From: Clostridia bacterium | GTDB taxonomy: Bacteria > Bacillota > Clostridia > RGIG6154 | Direction of reading: 5' to 3' | Assembly: GCA_017523005.1 (NCBI GenBank) | Contig: JAFWXG010000166.1 | Coordinates: forward strand, 1-6,662 | Length of the DNA stretch: 6,662 nt | Part shown: positions 1 through 4,524 of the stretch, in pieces | Layout: every line of letters begins with the position of its first letter | Position numbering within the stretch: position 1 is the stretch's first letter | Notes under the pieces: generated by a model | Databases searched by the model: none | What the model was told of the DNA's origin: nothing | The model's input: only the letters and a program-made list of their open reading frames with translations | Position numbers and translations under genes: made by a program

Positions 1-17
1 AAGGGAGGAATTCATTT

Positions 18-131
18 ATGGCTATTTTTGATTCATTTGGTAAAGACACAGTTTTATGGTTCATCATTTTGTTCTTACTCTTGTTCTGGTGTGGAAAATG
101 CGGTAATGATGATTGCTGCGAAGGTTGTTAA
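18..131 (+). CDS. Cys-rich single-pass membrane micropeptide (37 aa), function unknown
   Basis: This is a 37-residue protein starting at an ATG nine bases after a GGGAGG ribosome binding site (3-8). A short polar N-terminus (residues 1-10) is followed by one very hydrophobic segment (about 11-24, ending in LLLFW). The 13-residue tail carries five cysteines (25, 28, 33, 34, 37) among Gly, Asn and Asp. The layout suggests a small membrane-anchored peptide with a metal- or thiol-reactive tail, but that is inference. A second gene of the same style follows after 14 bases and a shared terminator closes the pair. Very small proteins of this build, hydrophobic segment plus CGC-type tail, occur in clostridial genomes, sometimes under uninformative 'chorion class high-cysteine' names. 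I know of no assigned function. The ribosome binding site, the paired gene and the terminator make a real gene likely. Its promoter lies before the window. Confidence 0.72.
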   Translation: MAIFDSFGKDTVLWFIILFLLLFWCGKCGNDDCCEGC

Positions 132-145
132 GAGGAGGATAAAAT

Positions 146-271
146 ATGAACGACTGCTGTAACAACAACGACATCTCCTGGATTTGGGTTGTCATTATTG
201 TAATTATTGTATTGTTATTGTTTGGCAATAACTCAATATTCGGCGGCAACGATTGCGGTTGCGGTTGCTAA
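146..271 (+). CDS. Cys-rich single-pass membrane micropeptide (41 aa), function unknown
   Basis: This 41-residue protein starts at an ATG seven bases after a GAGGAGG ribosome binding site (132-138). It begins with a Cys pair (4, 5) and an Asn run. A strongly hydrophobic beta-branched stretch (about residues 10-26, WIWVVIIVIIV then LLLF) should span the membrane. It ends with a Gly/Asn linker and the tail DCGCGC (Cys 37, 39, 41). It shares the build of the 37-aa gene just upstream (one hydrophobic segment, cysteine-rich ends) but not its sequence, so the two look like members of one loose family rather than recent duplicates. The cysteines on both sides of the membrane segment suggest metal binding, disulfide cross-linking or sporulation-related packing; all of these are guesses. 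A rho-independent terminator starts ten bases after the stop, so the pair forms its own transcript end. Confidence 0.75.
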   Translation: MNDCCNNNDISWIWVVIIVIIVLLLFGNNSIFGGNDCGCGC

Positions 272-280
272 TCTTACCAG

Positions 281-306
281 AAAGGGCGGTTTTTACCGCC
301 TTTTTT
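281..306 (+). terminator. Rho-independent terminator after the Cys-rich micropeptide pair
   Basis: GGCGGT (285-290) pairs with ACCGCC (295-300) across a TTTT loop, and six T residues follow (301-306). The A-rich 5' flank (281-284) can pair with the T-tract and lengthen the stem. It separates the micropeptide transcript from the holB promoter that begins 16 bases later. Confidence 0.9.
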
Positions 307-321
307 GTATGCCCAAAAAAC

Positions 322-350
322 TTGACAAACCTGTCTTTTTTTTATATAAT
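322..350 (+). promoter_or_regulatory. Consensus sigma-A promoter for holB-ricT
   Basis: A perfect -35 box TTGACA (322-327) and a perfect -10 box TATAAT (345-350) are separated by exactly 17 bases. Transcription should start near 356-358, about 25 bases before the holB start codon. Such an exact match for a housekeeping gene suggests strong, constitutive transcription. A small dyad (353-363) covers the expected start point. Confidence 0.9.
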
Positions 351-352
351 AA

Positions 353-363
353 GGTATCATACC
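353..363. promoter_or_regulatory. Short dyad over the predicted holB transcription start
   Basis: GGTAT and ATACC form a perfect 5-bp inverted repeat around one central C, three bases after the -10 box. A second overlapping dyad, CATAC (358-362) and GTATG (368-372), could fold in the short leader next to the ribosome binding site. Either could be an operator or a weak leader hairpin, or chance in AT-rich DNA. Confidence 0.25.
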
Positions 364-382
364 ATTAGTATGGAGGTATGTT

Positions 383-1372
383 GTGAATTTTAAACAAATT
401 AAATGGCAGAAAGATATTATATTAAGCTTAAAGCAAAATATTTCAAACAAAACCTTGCGTCATGCAATTTTGTTCACAGGAGAAAATGGCACTTCTGCTT
501 TGCTCGCAAATGCAACTGCTAATGCTTTGCTCTGTGAAAAAAATACAGATGATATGTGCGGGACATGTCCTTCCTGCAAAAAGCTTATTGCAAGAAGCCA
601 TCCTGACAAGATTATTGTAGAGAAGAAAAAAAACAAGCAGAGTTTTGGTGTTGAAGAAGTAAGAGATATGGTTTCTTCTATGTATATAAGACCAATGTAC
701 GGCAAAGAAAAAATTTATATCTTTGAAGACGCATCTGCATTAACCCCTGCCGCGCAAAACGCCTTGCTTAAGGTAATAGAAGAACCTCCCGTTTACGGCA
801 GAATTATTCTTTGTGCTAAAAAGGAGGAGGATTTACTTCCTACCGTTTTGTCACGAATTACACACAAATACAAATTAAACCCGCCCGAAACGAGCGAAAT
901 AACTGAATATCTTGAACAAAAATACCCCGAAAAAAGAAAAATTGCAGGATTTTGTGCCGCATTTTCTCAGGGCAATCCCCAATTAGCAGAAGAGCTTATA
1001 ACCAAAGACGGGGCATTTTCAACAAGAAAAAGATTATGTATTTTTATTGACGCATTAAGCGGTAACGAAAAGTCTGTTTTGTTTAATTTCACAGGTTATC
1101 TTAAGGAACACAACGACGAATTTACAGAGCTTTCAGCATATATTCTTGCGATATTTAGAGATATGCTTTTTGTAAAGCTTTCACTTAAAAATATTATAAA
1201 TACAGACCTTTTAACAGAAATCACAGAAATATCGAAGGTTTGGTCTGCACAAAAAATTCAGCAAGCATCTGACAGGTTTGTTGAGCTTACCAAAGCTATT
1301 CGCAACTCTGCAGGATTTGAGAGTGCGGTCTTAAACTTTCTTTTAGAAACATGGGAGGATTTACATGACTGA
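383..1372 (+). CDS. holB: DNA polymerase III subunit delta prime (clamp-loader subunit)
   Basis: HolB is the delta prime subunit of the clamp loader, which opens the beta sliding clamp and places it on primed DNA at the replication fork. The 329-aa length fits the family. Visible marks are the four-cysteine zinc module (Cys 51, 59, 62, 65), the conserved NALLKVIEEPP stretch (126-136), and the Ser-Arg motif (SRI at 157-159) that supplies the arginine finger to a neighbouring ATPase subunit. The P-loop region (GENGTSAL, 33-40) lacks the catalytic lysine, and the Walker B region reads IFEDA (113-117), so ATP hydrolysis is not expected. The start is GTG, supported by GGAGG (372-376) six bases upstream; an ATG at 378 in another frame hits a stop after two codons. 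The gene overlaps ricT by 8 bases, as expected for the Bacillus-type holB-yaaT pair. Confidence 0.95.
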   Translation: MNFKQIKWQKDIILSLKQNISNKTLRHAILFTGENGTSALLANATANALLCEKNTDDMCGTCPSCKKLIARSHPDKIIVEKKKNKQSFGVEEVRDMVSSMYIRPMYGKEKIYIFEDASALTPAAQNALLKVIEEPPVYGRIILCAKKEEDLLPTVLSRITHKYKLNPPETSEITEYLEQKYPEKRKIAGFCAAFSQGNPQLAEELITKDGAFSTRKRLCIFIDALSGNEKSVLFNFTGYLKEHNDEFTELSAYILAIFRDMLFVKLSLKNIINTDLLTEITEISKVWSAQKIQQASDRFVELTKAIRNSAGFESAVLNFLLETWEDLHD

Positions 1373-2231
1373 AATAATAGGAGTTAGATTTAAAAAGTCG
1401 AGCAAAGTATACTACTTTTCGCCCGGCAAAAACAAAATAGATGCAGGAATGAAAGTAATTGTAGAAACTGCAAGAGGTGTTGAAATCGGGGATGTTACTA
1501 TTGGTAACAAAATGGTTGAAGACACAAGCGTTGTTTCCCCTTTAAAGCCTGTGTTAAGAATTGCAACTGCTCAGGATATCCGTCAGGCTGAAGACAATAT
1601 CGAGCGTGAAAAAGAAGCATTTAAGATTTGTCAGGAGAAAATTGAAAGCCATAATCTTGACATGAAGCTTGTTGAAGTTGAATATACCTTTGACCAGAAC
1701 AAAATTCTCTTCTACTTTACCGCAGACGGCAGAGTTGATTTTAGAGATTTGGTTAAGGACTTAGCGGCAGTATTCCGCACAAGAATTGAACTCCGCCAGA
1801 TTGGTGTTCGCGACGAAGCAAAACTTTTAGGCGGACTTGGAATTTGCGGAAGAAAGCTTTGCTGTGCTTCACACCTTGGAAACTTTGAGCCCGTATCAAT
1901 TAAAATGGCAAAAGAACAAAACCTGTCATTAAATCCAACAAAGATTTCAGGAAACTGTTCTCGTCTTATGTGTTGTTTAAAATATGAGCAGGACGCTTAT
2001 GAAGATTTATTGAAAAACACTCCGTCAGTAGGTTCTTTGGTTAAAACTTCAGAGGGAAAAGGCAGAGTTGTTGAGGTAAACCTTCTCCGCGGTCTATTAA
2101 AAGTACACTACGAAAGCGATGCCGAAGGTGTTTCTCATCTGGTTCATGCAGATGAAGTAAAGGTGTTAAAGTCGGCTCATGTTCATATCGATGAAAGCGA
2201 ATTGAAAGAATTAAAAGAATTGGAAGAATAA
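1365..2231 (+). CDS. ricT: Y-complex subunit RicT (YaaT), PSP1 domain protein
   Basis: RicT, also named YaaT, is in B. subtilis part of the RicA-RicF-RicT Y-complex. That complex carries [4Fe-4S] clusters, helps RNase Y cleave chosen mRNAs, and affects sporulation, competence and biofilm formation. The 288-aa protein shows the PSP1 core with the family's cysteines: CGRKLCC (161-167) and CSRLMCC (198-204), the residues expected to bind Fe-S clusters. A charged tail (276-288, Glu/Lys/Leu rich) ends it. The ATG is preceded by GGGAGG (1353-1358) at six bases and lies inside the last codons of holB, so translation is likely coupled. No terminator follows. The partners RicA and RicF are not in the window. 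Identification rests on the motif pair and on the holB-ricT order. Confidence 0.95.
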   Translation: MTEIIGVRFKKSSKVYYFSPGKNKIDAGMKVIVETARGVEIGDVTIGNKMVEDTSVVSPLKPVLRIATAQDIRQAEDNIEREKEAFKICQEKIESHNLDMKLVEVEYTFDQNKILFYFTADGRVDFRDLVKDLAAVFRTRIELRQIGVRDEAKLLGGLGICGRKLCCASHLGNFEPVSIKMAKEQNLSLNPTKISGNCSRLMCCLKYEQDAYEDLLKNTPSVGSLVKTSEGKGRVVEVNLLRGLLKVHYESDAEGVSHLVHADEVKVLKSAHVHIDESELKELKELEE

Positions 2232-2246
2232 TTTTTTAAAAAAGTA

Positions 2247-2275
2247 TTTGCAATTTAAAAAATCTATGCTATAAT
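2247..2275 (+). promoter_or_regulatory. Extended -10 sigma-A promoter for the ferredoxin gene
   Basis: The -10 box TATAAT (2270-2275) is perfect and is preceded by TATG plus one base (2265-2269), the extended -10 element of Gram-positive bacteria. The -35 box is weak: TTTGCA (2247-2252), four of six matches, with a 17-base spacer. The promoter lies 15 bases after the ricT stop and gives the ferredoxin its own transcript start near 2282, with a leader of about 55 bases. Confidence 0.8.
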
Positions 2276-2301
2276 AAGACAAAAGCAATCGTTATTGTCT
2301 T
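2276..2301. promoter_or_regulatory. Dyad at the ferredoxin transcription start
   Basis: AAGACAA (2276-2282) and TTGTCTT (2295-2301) form a perfect 7-bp inverted repeat with a 12-base spacer, directly after the -10 box. Because the left arm lies before or at the predicted start, it fits a protein-binding operator better than an RNA hairpin. No known regulator is matched, and chance is possible in AT-rich DNA. Confidence 0.3.
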
Positions 2302-2336
2302 TGGATTAACAAAAATCACGATAGGAGGTGCTACCA

Positions 2337-2507
2337 ATGGCATATATTATTAACGATGATTGCATCAACTGCGGTGCTTGCGCAGCTGAATGCCCAGTTT
2401 CCTGCATTTCTGAAGGTGACGGCAAGTATGAAATCAATGCTGATGAATGCTTAGGCTGTGGTGCATGTGCAGGTGTTTGTCCTGTTTCTGCTCCTCAGGA
2501 AGCATAA
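2337..2507 (+). CDS. Clostridial-type 2[4Fe-4S] ferredoxin (56 aa)
   Basis: This is a small soluble electron carrier of the bacterial 8-Fe ferredoxin family, which in anaerobes passes low-potential electrons between oxidoreductases, hydrogenases and related enzymes. Both cluster motifs are complete: Cys 9, 12, 15, 19 followed by Pro, and Cys 38, 41, 44, 48 followed by Pro. By family rule, the first three Cys of each motif join the last Cys of the other motif. An additional cysteine (23) sits at a site where many clostridial ferredoxins have alanine. The length is typical. The start ATG follows AGGAGGTG (2323-2330) at six bases. It has its own promoter (2247-2275) and terminator (2533-2559), so it can be expressed apart from its neighbours. 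In B. subtilis this position holds yabA, an unrelated gene. No partner enzyme is nearby, so its electron donor and acceptor cannot be named. Confidence 0.95.
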   Translation: MAYIINDDCINCGACAAECPVSCISEGDGKYEINADECLGCGACAGVCPVSAPQEA

Positions 2508-2532
2508 TTACAAACTAAAAACAAAAAGGATT

Positions 2533-2559
2533 GGCGGCGAAAAATATCGCCGCCTTTTT
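2533..2559 (+). terminator. Strong intrinsic terminator between ferredoxin and trmN6
   Basis: GGCGGCGA (2533-2540) pairs perfectly with TCGCCGCC (2547-2554) over an AAAATA loop, followed by five T residues and CTT. The 8-bp stem with seven G-C or C-G pairs should be efficient. It ends only 16 bases before the trmN6 start codon, and no promoter fits in between, so the downstream genes must depend on readthrough or on an unseen start. Confidence 0.9.
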
Positions 2560-2575
2560 CTTAAACGGAGGATTT

Positions 2576-3313
2576 ATGGCAAGTGAAAGATTAGACGATT
2601 TACAGGTTGGCGGTTTAAAGCTCTGGCAAGACCCAGATTTGTTTTGCTTCGGCACAGACGCAGTTCTGCTCGCAAATTTTGTAAATCCTAAGCCTAAAGA
2701 CAAATTATTAGATATCGGCACAGGAAACGGAATTATACCTATCTTGATAAGCGCAAAAGCAAATTTCTCAAGCTATACTGCTCTTGAAGTTCAATCCGTT
2801 TGTGCCTCGCTTGCCCGAAAAAATGTTATGTTTAACAACTTACAAGATAAAATAAATGTAGTAGAGGGAGATATTAACGATTTATCCTTATTCTCCCCCT
2901 GTTCATTTTCATATATAACCTGCAACCCGCCTTACAAACCAGTAGGAAGCGGTCTTAAAAATCCCGAAAGTGCTTTGTCTATAGCACGGCACGAGATTTT
3001 ATGCACATTAGAAGATATTATTAGGCGGTCATCAAAGTTACTTATTTCAAAAGGGAAACTTGCTCTTGTACATAAACCTGAACGCCTTTCTGAGATTTGC
3101 TATTTGATGAAAGCAAACAATATTGAACCTAAAAGAATTCAGCTTGTGTATCCGAGAAATAATGAACCGCCATGTCTTGTCCTGATTGAGGGAGTAAAGA
3201 ATGGCGGACAAGGTTTAAAATGGCTTACCCCTTTAACCGTCTACGACGAAGACGGAAATTATACAACTAACTGCAAAACATTATACGAAAAGCAGAAAGA
3301 GGAGAAAAAATGA
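2576..3313 (+). CDS. trmN6: tRNA1(Val) (adenine(37)-N6)-methyltransferase, TrmN6/YabB family
   Basis: This is a class I SAM-dependent methyltransferase of the TrmN6 (YfiC/YabB) family, which methylates N6 of adenine 37 next to the anticodon of a valine tRNA in E. coli; the exact substrate here is inferred from family. In the 245-aa protein the FCFGTDAVLLA stretch (23-33) is family-typical. LDIGTGNG (45-52) is the SAM-binding motif I, and NPPY (117-120) is the motif IV found in enzymes that methylate exocyclic amino groups. The ATG at 2576 is chosen because GGAGG (2567-2571) lies four bases upstream. An in-frame TTG at 2531 would add 15 residues but lies at the terminator hairpin and has no ribosome binding site. 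The gene ends in an ATGA overlap with rsmI. In B. subtilis a GIY-YIG gene (yazA) lies between these two; here it is absent. Confidence 0.92.
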   Translation: MASERLDDLQVGGLKLWQDPDLFCFGTDAVLLANFVNPKPKDKLLDIGTGNGIIPILISAKANFSSYTALEVQSVCASLARKNVMFNNLQDKINVVEGDINDLSLFSPCSFSYITCNPPYKPVGSGLKNPESALSIARHEILCTLEDIIRRSSKLLISKGKLALVHKPERLSEICYLMKANNIEPKRIQLVYPRNNEPPCLVLIEGVKNGGQGLKWLTPLTVYDEDGNYTTNCKTLYEKQKEEKK

Positions 3314-4140
3314 ACGGTGTATTATATTTAGTTGCAACTCCCATAGGAAATCTGTCAGACATCTCAAAAAGAGCTCTTGAAGTTTTAGAGCTGTCGGATT
3401 TTGTCGCAGCGGAGGATACCCGCCACACCCTTAAACTTTTAAATCATTTCGGCATTAAAAAGCCTTTGATAAGCTATTATGAGCACAATAAATTAGAGCG
3501 TGGAGAAATTATAATAGAAAAAATAAAGAATGGAGAGACTTGTGCATTAGTAACAGATGCAGGCACGCCCGCAATTTCCGACCCTGGTGAAGACTTGGTG
3601 CGTCAATGCAGTGAAGAAGATATTAAAGTTATTCCAATACCTGGGCCTTGTGCCTTTGTTCAGGCACTTATAGTATCAGGACTTCCCACAGGCAGATTTT
3701 CGTTTGAGGGTTTCTTGTCAACAACTAAAAATTCCCGTAAAGACCACTTAGAAAGCGTAAGAGCTCTTCCCCACACTCTTATTTTTTACGAAGCACCCCA
3801 CAAGCTTATAAACACCTTAAAGGATATGCTTTCGGTGTTGGGAAACAGAAAAGTTGCAGTTGTGCGTGAAATTACCAAAATTCACGAAGACATTTTGCGT
3901 ACCGATTTGGAAGGTGCACTCGCCCACTTCACAGAAAATCAACCCAAAGGCGAATTTGTGCTTGTTATAGAGGGTTTTACCCAAACAGAAGATGAAAGAC
4001 AAGCTATTTCCGAGGAAATGATTATTAAAAAAGCTAATGAATACATTAAAAAAGGCATGAGCAAAAAAGATGCTGCTAAAGAAACTGCTTGTTTCTATAA
4101 TTTACAAAAAAACGCTGTATACAAATTACTTCACTCTTAA
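3310..4140 (+). CDS. rsmI: 16S rRNA (cytidine(1402)-2'-O)-methyltransferase
   Basis: RsmI uses SAM to methylate the 2'-OH of C1402 of 16S rRNA in the decoding centre, helping start codon choice and fidelity. The 276-aa protein shows the tetrapyrrole-methylase-like fold motifs in order: LVATPIGNLSD (7-17), AEDTRHT (34-40), SYYEHN (55-60), VTDAGTPAISDPG (81-93), IPGPCA (110-115), FEGFL (132-136), REITKIHED (186-194) and KGEFVLVIEG (213-222). A short C-terminal part with GMSKKDAAKE (249-258) resembles the small helical tail common in Firmicutes members. The ATG overlaps the trmN6 stop (ATGA) and GAGGAG (3299-3304) lies five bases upstream, so translational coupling is likely. Length and motifs are complete, so the gene looks intact. 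No terminator follows. Confidence 0.96.
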   Translation: MNGVLYLVATPIGNLSDISKRALEVLELSDFVAAEDTRHTLKLLNHFGIKKPLISYYEHNKLERGEIIIEKIKNGETCALVTDAGTPAISDPGEDLVRQCSEEDIKVIPIPGPCAFVQALIVSGLPTGRFSFEGFLSTTKNSRKDHLESVRALPHTLIFYEAPHKLINTLKDMLSVLGNRKVAVVREITKIHEDILRTDLEGALAHFTENQPKGEFVLVIEGFTQTEDERQAISEEMIIKKANEYIKKGMSKKDAAKETACFYNLQKNAVYKLLHS

Positions 4141-4166
4141 CATTTTTTAACGCCGCCGCATATACT
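4137..4166 (+). promoter_or_regulatory. Possible weak promoter overlapping the rsmI stop codon
   Basis: TTAACA (4137-4142, five of six to the -35 consensus) and TATACT (4161-4166, five of six to the -10 consensus) are 18 bases apart. The predicted start near 4173 would fall in the ribosome binding site of the 95-aa gene, giving a very short leader. That awkward placement lowers confidence. Confidence 0.3.
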
Positions 4167-4182
4167 TTACCGAGGTGGTAAA
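4166..4182 (+). promoter_or_regulatory. Leader hairpin displaying the ribosome binding site of the 95-aa gene
   Basis: TTTACC (4166-4171) and GGTAAA (4177-4182) form a perfect 6-bp stem with loop GAGGT (4172-4176), which is the only ribosome-binding sequence before the ATG at 4185. The Shine-Dalgarno core would sit in the loop and the start codon two bases after the stem. This could tune translation, or be a chance fold of an AT-rich leader. Confidence 0.35.
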
Positions 4183-4184
4183 AT

Positions 4185-4472
4185 ATGTTTGAAATTTTAG
4201 TATACATATTTGCAATATGGGGTGTTGTACAAATGGCTTCAGCACTCATCGGACTGCTTATAAAATGCTCAACTCCTGCGTTCATAATATATCCAATGGA
4301 TAAAGACGCGGGCGATGTATACTTATCGCTTAAGACACTCAGCCGTCTTAATTTACCCATGATTGTAATAAAAGCAGACGACGATAACACAAAATCTCTT
4401 GAGAACGAGTTCTTATATGCAGATTTTGTATCCCGCTCTGTTATAGATGACGCTTTAAAAACAAGAATTTGA
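4185..4472 (+). CDS. Unrecognised 95-aa protein with one N-terminal membrane segment
   Basis: I do not recognise this family. The 95-aa product starts with a hydrophobic helix (about residues 4-26, ending before Lys 27) that looks like a membrane anchor, not a cleaved signal peptide, since no clear cleavage site follows. The remaining part reads like a small alternating strand-helix domain: a strand AFIIYP (32-37), a polar helix (about 39-55), a strand PMIVIKADDD (58-67) and a second helix (about 70-80). Positive-inside bias is weak, so topology is uncertain. The ATG has GAGGT eight bases upstream, within a small hairpin. It lies 44 bases after rsmI and 52 bases before recD2, so it probably belongs to the same transcript. 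Consistent codon use, the ribosome binding site and the tight gene spacing support a real gene. A membrane or signalling role is only a guess. Confidence 0.75.
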   Translation: MFEILVYIFAIWGVVQMASALIGLLIKCSTPAFIIYPMDKDAGDVYLSLKTLSRLNLPMIVIKADDDNTKSLENEFLYADFVSRSVIDDALKTRI

Positions 4473-4474
4473 AT

Positions 4475-4500
4475 ACACTGTCGGGAGTTCCCGACAGTGT
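4475..4500. repeat. Perfect 12-bp inverted repeat (hairpin) between the 95-aa gene and recD2
   Basis: ACACTGTCGGGA (4475-4486) and TCCCGACAGTGT (4489-4500) are exact reverse complements with two bases between. As RNA this gives an 11-bp stem with an AGTT loop, two bases after the upstream stop codon. No T-tract follows on either strand, so a normal intrinsic terminator is unlikely. An mRNA 3' stability or processing element, a partial terminator, a protein-binding palindrome or a dispersed REP-like repeat are all possible. Confidence 0.85.
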
Positions 4501-4524
4501 GCTTACTTTAAGAAAGGAGAAGCT

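Noticed and set aside
64..249. Minus-strand 61-codon open frame opposite the micropeptide genes
   Set aside because: It covers two plus-strand genes that have good ribosome binding sites, has no ribosome binding site of its own, and its composition is the antisense of membrane-segment codons.
2232..2243. TTTTTTAAAAAA palindrome after ricT as a terminator
   Set aside because: It is a pure A/T palindrome with no GC stem and no loop, and would not make a stable RNA hairpin.
2531..2575. N-terminal extension of trmN6 from an in-frame TTG
   Set aside because: The extension would translate the terminator hairpin and has no ribosome binding site, whereas the ATG at 2576 has GGAGG directly upstream and matches the family N-terminus.
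4076..4390. Minus-strand 104-codon open frame opposite the rsmI end and the 95-aa gene
   Set aside because: It is antisense to two plus-strand genes and spans their intergenic gap; there is no supporting promoter or recognisable protein feature.
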